64,000 bases of DNA from the NCBI GenBank assembly GCA_035489435.1, contig DATHKG010000064.1. One strand, written 5' to 3'. Under the pieces are notes generated by a model, which was given only the letters and a program-made list of their open reading frames with translations, made no database searches and was not told the origin of the DNA. This document shows positions 28,184-37,062 of the stretch, piece after piece. Within the stretch, counting starts at the first letter, position 1; every line of letters begins with the position of its first letter. Position numbers and translations under genes: made by a program. This DNA comes from DATHKG01 sp035489435. GTDB lineage: Bacteria; Bacteroidota; Bacteroidia; Chitinophagales; Chitinophagaceae.

Positions 28184-29295
28184 TATAAATTACCGTTATT
28201 AATGTGAAGAAATTTTAGATACCTCCTGATACCGTCAGCTACCAATACAGTAGGATCATAGTTCAGGTTAGTTCTGGCCTTGGCCAGGTTAGGACATCTC
28301 CTGTTTGGATTATCTGTCATATAATCTTTGTCATCAGATTTGTTGAATGAAATCTTCCCTTTGTAGTCAAAGATTTCCTTGCCTTCCTTGTTAAAGATTT
28401 CTGCGAACTCTTTAACAGACAATTCCGGCTTATCCATCCCAATATTAAACACATCAAATTTATCGTGCAATAACACTTTCAGGTAACCATTGATTGCATC
28501 AGAAATATAGCAGAATGTGCGGGTCGGCTTGCCGTCAGAAAGAATTTCAAGATCCCGGCCTTCAATCACCGCTTTTGCGAAGTCCGCGGGCAATCTTTTA
28601 TCATTGATGTTCATGCCCGGACCATAGTTGTTAAATGGTCTGGCCATTGTAATCGGCATCTTATATTTTTCTGCAAACAGGTAACAAAGTGTTTCTCCAA
28701 ATCTTTTTGCTTCATCATAACATGCCCTGGGTCCGATAGTTGCCACGTTGCCCCTGTAATCTTCGCTGGTCGGAATAAACTGCGCGAATGGATCGCCGTA
28801 GATCTCGCTGCTTGAGAAAAAAAGAAATCCCCTGATGGTTTTAGCAGAATAATAATCCAGGAGCCTTCTAAGTCCTGTAATATTTGCATCCACAGTTTCT
28901 ATCGGATAGATCCGGTAAAAAGTCGGTGAAGCAATGGAAGCCATATGGATGATGATATCAGCTTTGTCTGCACCATCTACATCGCTAACCGAATCTGTGA
29001 TAACATTAAATTCATGAAGTTTTATGAGTTCCGGTTTGCTGTTAACAAGTTTTGTAAGCCAGTCTTTAGTACCAGTCAAAAAGTTCTCCAGCGCTATGAT
29101 TCTCTTAATTTTCAGTTCATCGGCATAATGGGAAAAAAAGTGCATAAAATAATATCCAAGAAAACCGCCACAGCCTGTAAGCAGGATGGTTGAATCTCTT
29201 AGTTTATCAAGCTCTTTCGGCGACAGTTTATCATAGATAGCCGCCATATCTTCCAATAAAATCTGGTTTGTTACAACCGTGGTCTCTTTGTTCAT
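28183..29295 (-). CDS. UDP-glucuronate decarboxylase-like epimerase/dehydratase
   Basis: 370-residue extended short-chain dehydrogenase. It has a Rossmann motif GCGGFLG at 41-47, SSSEIYGDP at about 161-169, and the catalytic Tyr/Lys in GPRACYDEAKR (Y193, K197). That last motif closely resembles the GPRxCYDExKR signature of UDP-xylose synthases. It shares one base with the following dehydrogenase gene, so UDP-glucose to UDP-glucuronate to UDP-xylose (or the 4-keto-pentose) is a coherent pathway. The first 35 residues before the Rossmann motif are longer than usual. A related decarboxylase or 4-epimerase is the alternative. Confidence 0.78.
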   Translation of the reverse strand: MNKETTVVTNQILLEDMAAIYDKLSPKELDKLRDSTILLTGCGGFLGYYFMHFFSHYADELKIKRIIALENFLTGTKDWLTKLVNSKPELIKLHEFNVITDSVSDVDGADKADIIIHMASIASPTFYRIYPIETVDANITGLRRLLDYYSAKTIRGFLFFSSSEIYGDPFAQFIPTSEDYRGNVATIGPRACYDEAKRFGETLCYLFAEKYKMPITMARPFNNYGPGMNINDKRLPADFAKAVIEGRDLEILSDGKPTRTFCYISDAINGYLKVLLHDKFDVFNIGMDKPELSVKEFAEIFNKEGKEIFDYKGKISFNKSDDKDYMTDNPNRRCPNLAKARTNLNYDPTVLVADGIRRYLKFLHINNGNL

Positions 29296-29346
29296 AAATA
29301 AGATAAATACAAAGTTTTGAAATGGTGATAAGGTTAACGATGTTTA

Positions 29347-30132
29347 TTAAGGTGAAATATATTTATGTGCAATATAGATCAAATGGAAGGGCACAAAATG
29401 CTCTGTCGCCACCAGTTTAAACCCGGCGGTTTCCAACATCCGGTGCACCACATTGTCGGTATAAACATGATGATGTAGTGTTCTTAGCCTGGCGTTGTCT
29501 TTGCAATATGCAACATGTTGCTCATAAGGAATTGTTTCCCCTTTTCCGCCCAGTAAATAAACCCTGGTCAGATCGCAGTTGTCTATGACATCCTGTACAT
29601 GAGTTTCATCCTCTTCGGCAGTGTTATTATTATAGTCGCCAAGTATATGCTCAAAGGTTGTACGTTTCCTTTTATGATCAAAAGTGAACTCAGGGTTCGG
29701 GAGCACCAGGACCATTAATCCACCGTCTTTAATCACCCTGTTCCACTCTTTTAATGCTTTGATTGGATTGGCAACATGTTCTAAGCAATGACTGCTGATT
29801 AAATAATCATATTGGCCGGTATTTACGGAACTGAGATCGGTTGCATCATTTATATACTGCGATCCCAAATTCAGGCCCGCATAGGTATAGGGATTACCGG
29901 CTTTAATACTTCCTTCCCAAATGGTATCGGTGCTGAAATTAACTCCATCTACCCGTTGGGCTATTGGATAAATTTTTATGATGTCATTAAAAATTTTGCT
30001 CGGCCCTCCAATCTCAATGCCATGTTTATCAGTAATAAAGTTTTTAACGAGTTTGTAATTTGCTATACGTTTCGGGAAAAAAAATCTCCGTATGAGTCTG
30101 AATTTATACCTGGCGTAAGCTACAACTCTCAT
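29347..30132 (-). CDS. class I SAM-dependent methyltransferase
   Basis: 261-residue methyltransferase with a basic N-terminus (RYKFRLIRRFFFPKRI), a SAM-binding segment HGIEIGGPSK at about 37-46, and the YLISSHCLEHVANPIKAL segment typical of Methyltransf_11 proteins. Close relatives sit in LPS and capsule clusters, where they O-methylate a sugar or cap a chain. It lies between the epimerase/dehydrogenase pair and the SAF-domain oxidoreductase on the same strand. The substrate is not readable. Confidence 0.82.
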   Translation of the reverse strand: MRVVAYARYKFRLIRRFFFPKRIANYKLVKNFITDKHGIEIGGPSKIFNDIIKIYPIAQRVDGVNFSTDTIWEGSIKAGNPYTYAGLNLGSQYINDATDLSSVNTGQYDYLISSHCLEHVANPIKALKEWNRVIKDGGLMVLVLPNPEFTFDHKRKRTTFEHILGDYNNNTAEEDETHVQDVIDNCDLTRVYLLGGKGETIPYEQHVAYCKDNARLRTLHHHVYTDNVVHRMLETAGFKLVATEHFVPFHLIYIAHKYISP

Positions 30133-30190
30133 GGCAATATTTTTTTTAATCTGAATTCATCTGGATGGTTTAAACCTCACGGGTAATTAT

Positions 30191-31504
30191 TTACGATGCA
30201 ACAGTTTTTTCCGAATACTCCGGGAAAAACATTTCAACCTGTTCCTTAAACAACTGGTAAACCAATGTCGATGTATCTACTTCAACATCATCGAAAGTGA
30301 TTGGATGATCGCGCGGAACATCCCTTTTCATTATTGACCCTTCAGCAAGCGCGATTGGTAAAAGGTTTTCTTTTCTCAAAACGGCAGAATTATCACATTG
30401 TCCATAAGTGTCATAAAAACCCAGTCCATCCAGTTTCTTACCAGCTTTCAGGGGCGTTTTTGCGAAGGTGGCCACCTCTACAACCGGCCCACTAATCGGA
30501 GCCATGATGATATCATTAAATAAAACCATCCTGGCAATTGAATGTGGGATTTCGAAAAAGATCAGGTGATACGGTGTATAGAAACTGTATAGAGGACCTG
30601 GCCCTAATTTACCGTAAGCCATATACTGTATGGTTTTCGGATCATCGGTAGTTGCATAGACGAATACACCCGGTGATGGTTTGGGTCCGACCACGTAGTC
30701 AACAATACCTCCGGATTTTTTTAATTCTTCAACGTCAAATAATGAAACGAGTTCATCAACGTGTTTGTCAGAATAGTGTCCATACATTCCTCTTTTGGCA
30801 ACCCCCATTCCTGTTGCATTGGCAACACAGGCTTGTTCAAATGAAATTTTGGTTCCATCTGCAAAAGTAGTTACCATTTCTGGTGTCATGTTCCATTGCT
30901 TAGCAAAGCTCTGTTGAGTTGTGGGATTACGGTAAAAATCCTGCAGGCCTTTTATGTTTCCGCACACCAGCGGAGTAAGACCTATGCTTTTTACAAAGCG
31001 AACAAGATTCATTATTACACCGGGCTGATCACCATCACATCCACTGAGCATAACCCCTGCCCTGTCTGCAAATACTTTTAATATGGGCCCGATGGTTGCA
31101 TCGATCTCAGCATTATAAAGCAGTACATGTTTTTTGTTTTTTATAGCCCGCATGATCAATCTTGCAGCCATTTCTATAGTACCGGTACACTCAACAAGCA
31201 GATCAATATCGTCCAGGTCGCATAAGTCTTCATGGTTGCTTGTAACTGCAAGGCCACCATTGGATACTACTTCCTGGAGCGACTTAAAGTCATTACATTC
31301 GACTGCCTTGAAACCAGCATATTCGTAAGCCGCATGGGCTTTGCTTGTTGTTCTGTTTGCAATTGCAGCGATCTCCATTCCCGGAGTGTATTTCATAACC
31401 TGGTTTACCAGTCCTTTGCCCATTTCCCCTGCGCCCCATAGTCCAACCCTTATCGGCCTTTTTTCATCTTCTCTTTGCTGGAGATACTTGTCAACTATAA
31501 TCAT
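30191..31504 (-). CDS. NAD(P)-dependent oxidoreductase with SAF-like domain
   Basis: 437-residue protein with an N-terminal Rossmann domain (RVGLWGAGEMGKGL, glycines at 21-30) related to homoserine-dehydrogenase-like enzymes. A middle domain follows, then a C-terminal SAF-like segment (AKTPLKAGKKLDGLGFYDTYG). Proteins of this architecture recur in bacterial polysaccharide clusters, often beside cytidylyltransferase and C-methyltransferase genes as here. The reaction has not been assigned to my knowledge. It may oxidise or reduce a sugar-derived metabolite needed for the branched sugar. It is cytoplasmic, with no signal or membrane segment. Confidence 0.72.
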   Translation of the reverse strand: MIIVDKYLQQREDEKRPIRVGLWGAGEMGKGLVNQVMKYTPGMEIAAIANRTTSKAHAAYEYAGFKAVECNDFKSLQEVVSNGGLAVTSNHEDLCDLDDIDLLVECTGTIEMAARLIMRAIKNKKHVLLYNAEIDATIGPILKVFADRAGVMLSGCDGDQPGVIMNLVRFVKSIGLTPLVCGNIKGLQDFYRNPTTQQSFAKQWNMTPEMVTTFADGTKISFEQACVANATGMGVAKRGMYGHYSDKHVDELVSLFDVEELKKSGGIVDYVVGPKPSPGVFVYATTDDPKTIQYMAYGKLGPGPLYSFYTPYHLIFFEIPHSIARMVLFNDIIMAPISGPVVEVATFAKTPLKAGKKLDGLGFYDTYGQCDNSAVLRKENLLPIALAEGSIMKRDVPRDHPITFDDVEVDTSTLVYQLFKEQVEMFFPEYSEKTVAS

Positions 31505-31555
31505 GTTTGAAGTTTTGTACTGAATTGATTTGTATTCAGGATGAAGATGTTTACT

Positions 31556-32785
31556 TTAACCGAAAATCTTTAATTCGGGTATAGGAACTACAAATTTGGC
31601 CCCCCACTCGCTTGTATAATCAAGATGTTTCATTATTTCATCCTTTAAATTCCATGGAAATATTATGATAAAATCCGGCCTGTTTTCCTTCATAAATTCC
31701 TCATCTACCACATGGATATGGCTGCCTGGAAGCCACTTGTTTTGTTTATGTGGATTCGCGTCTACTACATAATCAATCTGATCGTTGGTTGTGCCGCAAT
31801 AATTAAGTAATGTATTACCCTTCGCGGCCGCACCATAACCAGCGATCTTTTTATCTTGTAATTTCTGCTGAGACAGGAATCTTGTGAATCCTAACTTTAC
31901 CTGTAGTGCTTTCTTTTGAAAATCTTCATAATAAGCAAGGGTGTTAATTCCTTTTGCCTTTTCTTTTTCCAGCATCAGCCCAACATTTTCAGAAACGGGC
32001 TTACTGGAATCTTCCTGGTGTTTTGCATATATACGTAAGGATCCGCCATGAGTTGGCAACTCTTCAACATCGAAAAGCGTTAGTCCCTGCGACCTGAATA
32101 TCTGTTCTACAGTGAAAAAAGACAGATATGAGAAGTGTTCGTGATAAATGGTGTCGAACTGATTATTGTCAATTAACTGCACCAGGTGCGGGAACTCCAT
32201 AGTTATTACCCCGGCATCCTTCAATACTATTTTCATTCCTCCCACGAAGTCAACTATATCCGGTACATGCGCCAGTACATTATTCCCAAGCAGTAAATCA
32301 GCTTTTTTGCCACGGGAGACGAGTTCAGCTGCCAGTTCCTTGCCAAAAAACTCTGTAATGCTTTCGATGCCTTTTTTCCTGGCAACCTCCGCCGTATTCG
32401 AAGTAGGTTCAATGCCTAAAACCGGTATATTCTTCTCTTTGAAGTATTGCAAAAGGTAACCATCATTCGAAGCAATTTCTATCACTTGAGAGGACTGTGA
32501 AATTCCAAAACGATCTATCATATTTTCAGTATACTGTTTGGCATGGGCAAGCCAGCTTGTTGAGTAAGATGAAAAATAAACGTAACCATCGTTAAAAATC
32601 TGGTCAGACTTTTTGTACTCCGCAATCTGAACGAGGAAACAGTTGCTGCATGTATACACTTTTAATGGAAAATAGACTTCAGGTTCGTTTAATTGTTCAG
32701 TTGTTAAAAACGAGTTGGAGGCGGGTGAATTAACCAGGTCAATAAAAACGTCATTCAATTCTGATTTACAAAATCTGCAATGCAT
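31556..32785 (-). CDS. NDP-sugar C-methyltransferase
   Basis: 409-residue methyltransferase of the TylCIII/NovU type, which adds a methyl group to carbon 3 (or 5) of a 4-keto-6-deoxy sugar nucleotide. The N-terminal zinc site has cysteines C3, C6, C46 and C49 (CRFC and CSNC). SAM motif I is VIEIASNDGYLLQ at 101-113. YHEHFSYLS near residue 214 is the conserved catalytic His/Glu region. GYGAAAKGNTLLNYCG marks the C-terminal domain. It sits 77 bases downstream of the epimerase gene at 32863-33870 and with rfbF and the 3,5-epimerase gene forms a branched-sugar module. Confidence 0.88.
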   Translation of the reverse strand: MHCRFCKSELNDVFIDLVNSPASNSFLTTEQLNEPEVYFPLKVYTCSNCFLVQIAEYKKSDQIFNDGYVYFSSYSTSWLAHAKQYTENMIDRFGISQSSQVIEIASNDGYLLQYFKEKNIPVLGIEPTSNTAEVARKKGIESITEFFGKELAAELVSRGKKADLLLGNNVLAHVPDIVDFVGGMKIVLKDAGVITMEFPHLVQLIDNNQFDTIYHEHFSYLSFFTVEQIFRSQGLTLFDVEELPTHGGSLRIYAKHQEDSSKPVSENVGLMLEKEKAKGINTLAYYEDFQKKALQVKLGFTRFLSQQKLQDKKIAGYGAAAKGNTLLNYCGTTNDQIDYVVDANPHKQNKWLPGSHIHVVDEEFMKENRPDFIIIFPWNLKDEIMKHLDYTSEWGAKFVVPIPELKIFG

Positions 32786-32862
32786 AATTTCAGGTTTGTG
32801 GTTTACAAGAGGGGTTTAATGATTAAGCGTTGGCGAGGTTTCTTTTATCTGGATAGGATTTT

Positions 32863-33870
32863 TCACAGTATAATGTGGTTGACTGAAACATGTGGATTTT
32901 CAATAGCGATTTCAGACAGTGAATGTGCGAATAAAAATAAATGCATCTGGATCGTTTGTGCTATGGCCTTAATAGTTTGATTAAGGCCATTGTCGAGCGA
33001 GGTCCTTGCTTTCCATTTCAGTTTAGTATATGCCGTATCAACATCAGCAACTGAACTGGCTTCACTGGTTCTGTCTTCTAAAACACCAAATAAAGGCTCA
33101 CCTGTGGTGTCAATAATCTCATAAATTTTCTGCACAACTTCTTTTACGGATGTAGAAATGCCTGTTCCAAGATCTATCACAGATCCCTCAATTCCTGGCG
33201 CTATAGAAGCCGCTATCAGGCCATCGATCACGTCATCAATATAGATCCAGTCAGTTGTCCACTTACCGCTTGATAATTTTGGATTTTCGTTTTTGAGCAG
33301 CGTATGAATAACATGTGGTATAAGCATTTGTCGTGGCTGCCCCGGGCCATAGGTAACGAAAGTCCGAACTATTGATACCGGTGTCTGATAGCATTCCCAG
33401 AACATGCTGCCATAAGAACTTGCCGCCAATTTGGCTGCTGCATATGGCGAATTCGGATTTTCTATGGTTCTTAAAGGTTCCCGGCATGAACCAACCAGGA
33501 TGATCCGTTCACAGCCTAGTTGAGTTGCAAGTGTAAGAAGGTTCACAGTACTGGTAACAAGGCTATGATAAGTTGCCTGTACATGCTTAAGATCTGTTGA
33601 CCCGGTAACCTGTCCGGACAAATGAAAAATTATATCCGGTCTGATCTCATCCAATAATGCTTTTGCGGTTACCAGATCTTCAAATGAACCTTTAAGCCAG
33701 GTAAAATGCTCAATATGGCTCACTCTTTGCACACGGGAAGTGCCAAAAACTGAAGCACCGGCCTCAGTCAGGCGCTTTACCAATTTAGAACCGATGAACC
33801 CACTGGCACCGGTAATGAGAACCCGTTTTTTGCTCCAGGTTGTAAGATCAAGCAGACTAAATTGTTCCAT
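32863..33870 (-). CDS. NAD-dependent epimerase/dehydratase, probable 4-keto sugar reductase
   Basis: 335-residue extended SDR protein with GASGFIG at 21-27 and the catalytic YAAAK (Y143, K147). It is not a CDP-glucose 4,6-dehydratase by appearance: the typical N-terminal GHTGFKG motif is absent. It more resembles 4-ketoreductases or epimerases of deoxysugar pathways. The residue at the usual SSS/STS site is SCREP, an unusual variant. The last 25 residues (MHLFLFAHSLSEIAIENPH) look unlike the family and may be a read-through tail produced by loss of an earlier stop. Role by context: reduction of the C-methylated keto sugar. Confidence 0.75.
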   Translation of the reverse strand: MEQFSLLDLTTWSKKRVLITGASGFIGSKLVKRLTEAGASVFGTSRVQRVSHIEHFTWLKGSFEDLVTAKALLDEIRPDIIFHLSGQVTGSTDLKHVQATYHSLVTSTVNLLTLATQLGCERIILVGSCREPLRTIENPNSPYAAAKLAASSYGSMFWECYQTPVSIVRTFVTYGPGQPRQMLIPHVIHTLLKNENPKLSSGKWTTDWIYIDDVIDGLIAASIAPGIEGSVIDLGTGISTSVKEVVQKIYEIIDTTGEPLFGVLEDRTSEASSVADVDTAYTKLKWKARTSLDNGLNQTIKAIAQTIQMHLFLFAHSLSEIAIENPHVSVNHIIL

Positions 33871-34067
33871 GACGTTTTTATAGAATTTTTTGGGTTAAAA
33901 TGACTGCAACGCAACAGCTAACGCTTTATTAAATTTAAGGTATTATTTTTTAGTCCTTTCAGGAGATACTGGCAGCTTAATACTTATCGTCAAAGGACAT
34001 ACTGAGATGCAATATTTCATTTGACGTTTTCTCTCTTTTCTTAGTTTTCCTGGGTTGGCCTTTCGGC

Positions 34068-34622
34068 TCAGATTTTAGGTATGTTCTCATTAAACAGATT
34101 AAAAGCGGGTTGGTTTCGATCCTTTTCAGAAATTATGACTGGGTCCATAGGCCATTGAATTGCAAATGCAGAATCATTCCATAACAATCCTTTCTCCGCC
34201 CCGGGTGCATAAAAATTGCTGACCTGGTACATGATGTCGGTATTATCTTCCAATGTCAGGAAACCATGCGCACAACCTTCCGGCACATAAAGCATGGTAA
34301 AGCTGTCTGCGGTCAGAGTAGTACCATACCACTGGCAATAGGTTGGTGAACCTTTGCGCAGGTCAACCAAAACATCGAACAGTGATCCCCTTGTACATCG
34401 GACTAGTTTGCTTTCCTCATGCGGAGCATCCTGGTAATGCAAACCACGTAATGTTCCTTTTTTGGGATTGTGACTGAGATTAGTCTGGGCAACGAGGTCA
34501 TTAAGGCCGTGCTCTTTCATTTCATGCTGGCAAAACGCCCGGCCAAAAAATCCGCGTTCATCTTCGAACCTTTTGATATCGATGAGAAATGCATCTTTTA
34601 TTGTTATTTCAGTGAAAATCAT
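34068..34622 (-). CDS. rfbC: dTDP-4-dehydrorhamnose 3,5-epimerase-like protein
   Basis: 184-residue RmlC-type cupin epimerase acting on 4-keto-6-deoxy sugar nucleotides. RGLHYQD gives H62, and K72 and Y132 fall where the RmlC catalytic His, Lys and Tyr are expected. VPEGCAHGFLTL near 113-124 is the family metal-free cupin core. The length is normal. It lies 22 bases downstream of the cytidylyltransferase gene, so in this context it probably acts on a CDP-sugar rather than dTDP-sugar: no rmlA or rmlB is present. Family call firm, substrate nucleotide inferred. Confidence 0.87.
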   Translation of the reverse strand: MIFTEITIKDAFLIDIKRFEDERGFFGRAFCQHEMKEHGLNDLVAQTNLSHNPKKGTLRGLHYQDAPHEESKLVRCTRGSLFDVLVDLRKGSPTYCQWYGTTLTADSFTMLYVPEGCAHGFLTLEDNTDIMYQVSNFYAPGAEKGLLWNDSAFAIQWPMDPVIISEKDRNQPAFNLFNENIPKI

Positions 34623-34644
34623 TGAACAGCATTGAATTTGTCAG

Positions 34645-35448
34645 TTACTTTTTCTTCATGTCATTCCGGTGAATTATCTCGTACCATGGGGCCGATCCCT
34701 TCTGCCACATTTCTTCCAGTACATTTCTATCACGCAGCGTATCCATCGGTTGCCAGAATCCGGCATGTTTAAAAGCGGCAAGCTTTCCTTCCTTCGCTAA
34801 ATTTTCTAAGGGGTCCCTCTCCCAAACAGTGTTGTCATCAGTAATGTAATTCATAACCTCGGGTTCCAGAACAAAAAATCCACCATTGATCCATGGTGAA
34901 TCACCGCCTTCAGGCTTTTCAGCAAAGTGATTAATTTGAGTTTGGTGTTCCGAAAGCGTGAAGGCACCAAATCTACCTGGTTGTTGTACGGCAACCAGTG
35001 TTGCTAAAGCTTTTTGTTCTTTATGAAATTTAATGGAGTCTGCAATATTAACATCACTCAGACCATCTCCATAGGTAAGACAAAACGTTTCATCACCGAT
35101 ATATTTTTTAACTCTTTTCAAACGGCCACCAGTCATTGAATTATAACCGGTATGAACAAGTGTAACTCTCCAGTCTTCAGTCTCATTGGTATGAATTTCC
35201 ATGCTGTTTTTACGCATGTCAAATGTCACATCGCAATTGTCCAATGCATAGTTTGAGAAATATTCTTTTATTATATGGCCCTTGTAACCACAACAAATAA
35301 TAAAGTCGTTTATTCCATAAGCGGAATAGATCTTCATAATATGCCAGAGTATTGGCTTGCCACCGATTTCGACCATAGGTTTTGGACGTACACCACTTTC
35401 TTCACTGATCCTTGTTCCGTATCCACCCGCAAGAATAACTGCTTTCAT
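34645..35448 (-). CDS. rfbF: glucose-1-phosphate cytidylyltransferase
   Basis: 267-residue nucleotidyltransferase making CDP-glucose from CTP and glucose-1-phosphate, the entry to CDP-linked deoxy and branched sugars. The N-terminus MKAVILAGGYGTRISEE carries the nucleotide-binding loop. RPKPMVEIGGKPILWHIM, LTYGDGLSDV and the C-terminal WQPMDTLRDRN are signature stretches of RfbF. The length is ten residues longer than usual, mostly at the basic C-terminus (DMKKK). It starts the module with the 3,5-epimerase gene immediately downstream. The expected partner, CDP-glucose 4,6-dehydratase, is not in this window. Confidence 0.94.
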   Translation of the reverse strand: MKAVILAGGYGTRISEESGVRPKPMVEIGGKPILWHIMKIYSAYGINDFIICCGYKGHIIKEYFSNYALDNCDVTFDMRKNSMEIHTNETEDWRVTLVHTGYNSMTGGRLKRVKKYIGDETFCLTYGDGLSDVNIADSIKFHKEQKALATLVAVQQPGRFGAFTLSEHQTQINHFAEKPEGGDSPWINGGFFVLEPEVMNYITDDNTVWERDPLENLAKEGKLAAFKHAGFWQPMDTLRDRNVLEEMWQKGSAPWYEIIHRNDMKKK

Positions 35449-35508
35449 AAGTTTAATAGGTTGATTCTGTGATTGTATTAATGTATAGTAAGAGTTTAAA
35501 TTTACTTA

Positions 35509-36564
35509 TTAACTATGATTAAGAACCGTAATGAGTGAATTCAAAACCAGGTTCTCTGGTTTCACGAAATTATTATAATAATGAAAATTGCTTGTCATCA
35601 TACGCAACAAATCCGTTTCGTTTGAACGAAGCTTTTCAAGCTGCTCAATCAACTGGTCAGCAGTTTCAAATTCATAGTAATGCCGGTCTTTTGAAAAATT
35701 GCCCGGCAGCTCGAATTTCAAAGGTTCGGAAACTATTCCACGTGAAGCAGCCACATACTCTCCCATTTTCCAACCAATTGAATTATGCAGTCCTGTTGTT
35801 GCTATGCAAATTGCATGATTTTTTACAGCATGCAGATAGCTGGCCTTATTGGTAAGGCTGTTATCCATTATAAGTTCAGGATAATTTTTTCTTGCAAAAT
35901 TTTCGATAAACAAACCACCGGTAAATTCGGATCCATATTCCTGGCGACACCTGTTGATACATTCAATCCTTGTTTTGTTGATCCTGGTGCGAAGTTCAAC
36001 CGATCGCTGTGATTTTGCTTCACCCGGATCCCATAACCTGGTTAGGAAAAGGACATTTCGTTTGGAAGGTTTTACCGGATAATATTCGAAATCCTGTTCA
36101 TAGAAAAAGCTTTTTGAAGAAACTTTTTTCAGGAGCTTGTTGGTCTTCATGAAGTACTTAAACTTATCATTTATGGAGCCACTGTATCGAAACAGGTTTT
36201 TGTCGGGTTGTACATTGTAGTTTAAACCCAGCGGAAAAACTTTGCAGTTTTCAGGACTGTGTTCCCTCATCAGGGGACTGAAACTTCTTTTGAAGTAGAA
36301 ATCAGCTTTGTAGGTTTTTTGGAAATGTTCCAGGTTAACCTGCACGTCGCCGGGGATCCAGGTGAGCCCGTCCAGTGTATCGTAAACAACCCGCTGTTTC
36401 TTATTAATTATTGCAGTAACAATTGAAAAGGCCTTCTTATTTTCTTTGATGGGTTTGATCCTGAGGTCGATGATACCCTTTCGTTGCAGCTCAAAGAAAC
36501 CACTGTAGAGCTGCATCAGGTGAAAGTTCGGGAAATATTCAATTTCACATTCTAGTAACTTCAT
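35509..36564 (-). CDS. putative glycosyltransferase, family unclear
   Basis: 351-residue soluble protein without signal or membrane segment. The C-terminal half (HAICIATTGLHNSIGWKMGEY, then GIVSEPLKFELPG) looks like the donor-binding region of GT-B glycosyltransferases that have a short glyco_trans_1-type domain. The N-terminal half has no motif I recognise. It sits within the polysaccharide locus between rfbF and the PglF-like dehydratase, with its own 498-base upstream gap. Function as a sugar transferase is inference; it could be an uncharacterised capsule protein. Confidence 0.5.
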   Translation of the reverse strand: MKLLECEIEYFPNFHLMQLYSGFFELQRKGIIDLRIKPIKENKKAFSIVTAIINKKQRVVYDTLDGLTWIPGDVQVNLEHFQKTYKADFYFKRSFSPLMREHSPENCKVFPLGLNYNVQPDKNLFRYSGSINDKFKYFMKTNKLLKKVSSKSFFYEQDFEYYPVKPSKRNVLFLTRLWDPGEAKSQRSVELRTRINKTRIECINRCRQEYGSEFTGGLFIENFARKNYPELIMDNSLTNKASYLHAVKNHAICIATTGLHNSIGWKMGEYVAASRGIVSEPLKFELPGNFSKDRHYYEFETADQLIEQLEKLRSNETDLLRMMTSNFHYYNNFVKPENLVLNSLITVLNHS

Positions 36565-37062
36565 CTTTCGTTATTGTAATCAGTATGTTGTTCTAAACAA
36601 GATTCGAATCAAGGATCAGTAAATGTTTAGGAAATAATTTATTAAAACTTTTGATTGCTGCTGTTTAATGTTATTCACAAATTAACAGTGGCCAGTTATT
36701 GTAATGAATGGTAAAACAAGAGGATTTAGATAATAAAGCAAGTAAGTTCCTGTAACCTCCGGGTTATGAAGTATTGCCAGGTCAGGTTAAGCACAGAGAT
36801 CTGATTGTATTGCAAGATTAGACATTTATGTCTGCATCCGCAAGATATGATACGTTATTTTTTTACTATATAGCTTTGCTCAAACCTCAGAAACCGGAAA
36901 GGTTTTTTATGGCCGGATAAACACAATACCTATAGTATGTAAATGGTATTTGTTCTACTGATTACCTGTACCTTTTTGCAAAAATCCTGACAGGAATTGC
37001 CAGGTGAAGGTTAAAAACAAATACCGGAATCGCCTGGGGCAATCCGGTATATATTGTAAAAC
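36565..37062. other. 498-bp gap holding one terminator
   Basis: Between the putative glycosyltransferase start and the PglF-like gene stop. It contains the terminator of the latter near its right end. The remaining ~440 bases are AT-rich and should carry the promoter for the next downstream transcript. I see no gene or repeat in it. Confidence 0.6.
37013..37050 (-). terminator. intrinsic terminator after PglF-like gene
   Basis: Hairpin made by ataccgga at 37021-37028 and tccggtat at 37043-37050, extended by gcc/ggc pairs across a small internal loop. On the minus strand it is followed by TTTGTTTTTAA. It lies 12 bases past the stop of the PglF-like gene and splits the large locus into at least two transcripts. 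Confidence 0.85.

Noticed and set aside
34055..34067. Short GCC-GAAA-GGC hairpin after the RmlC-like gene
   Set aside because: The stem is only three to four pairs and no T run follows, so I do not call a terminator.
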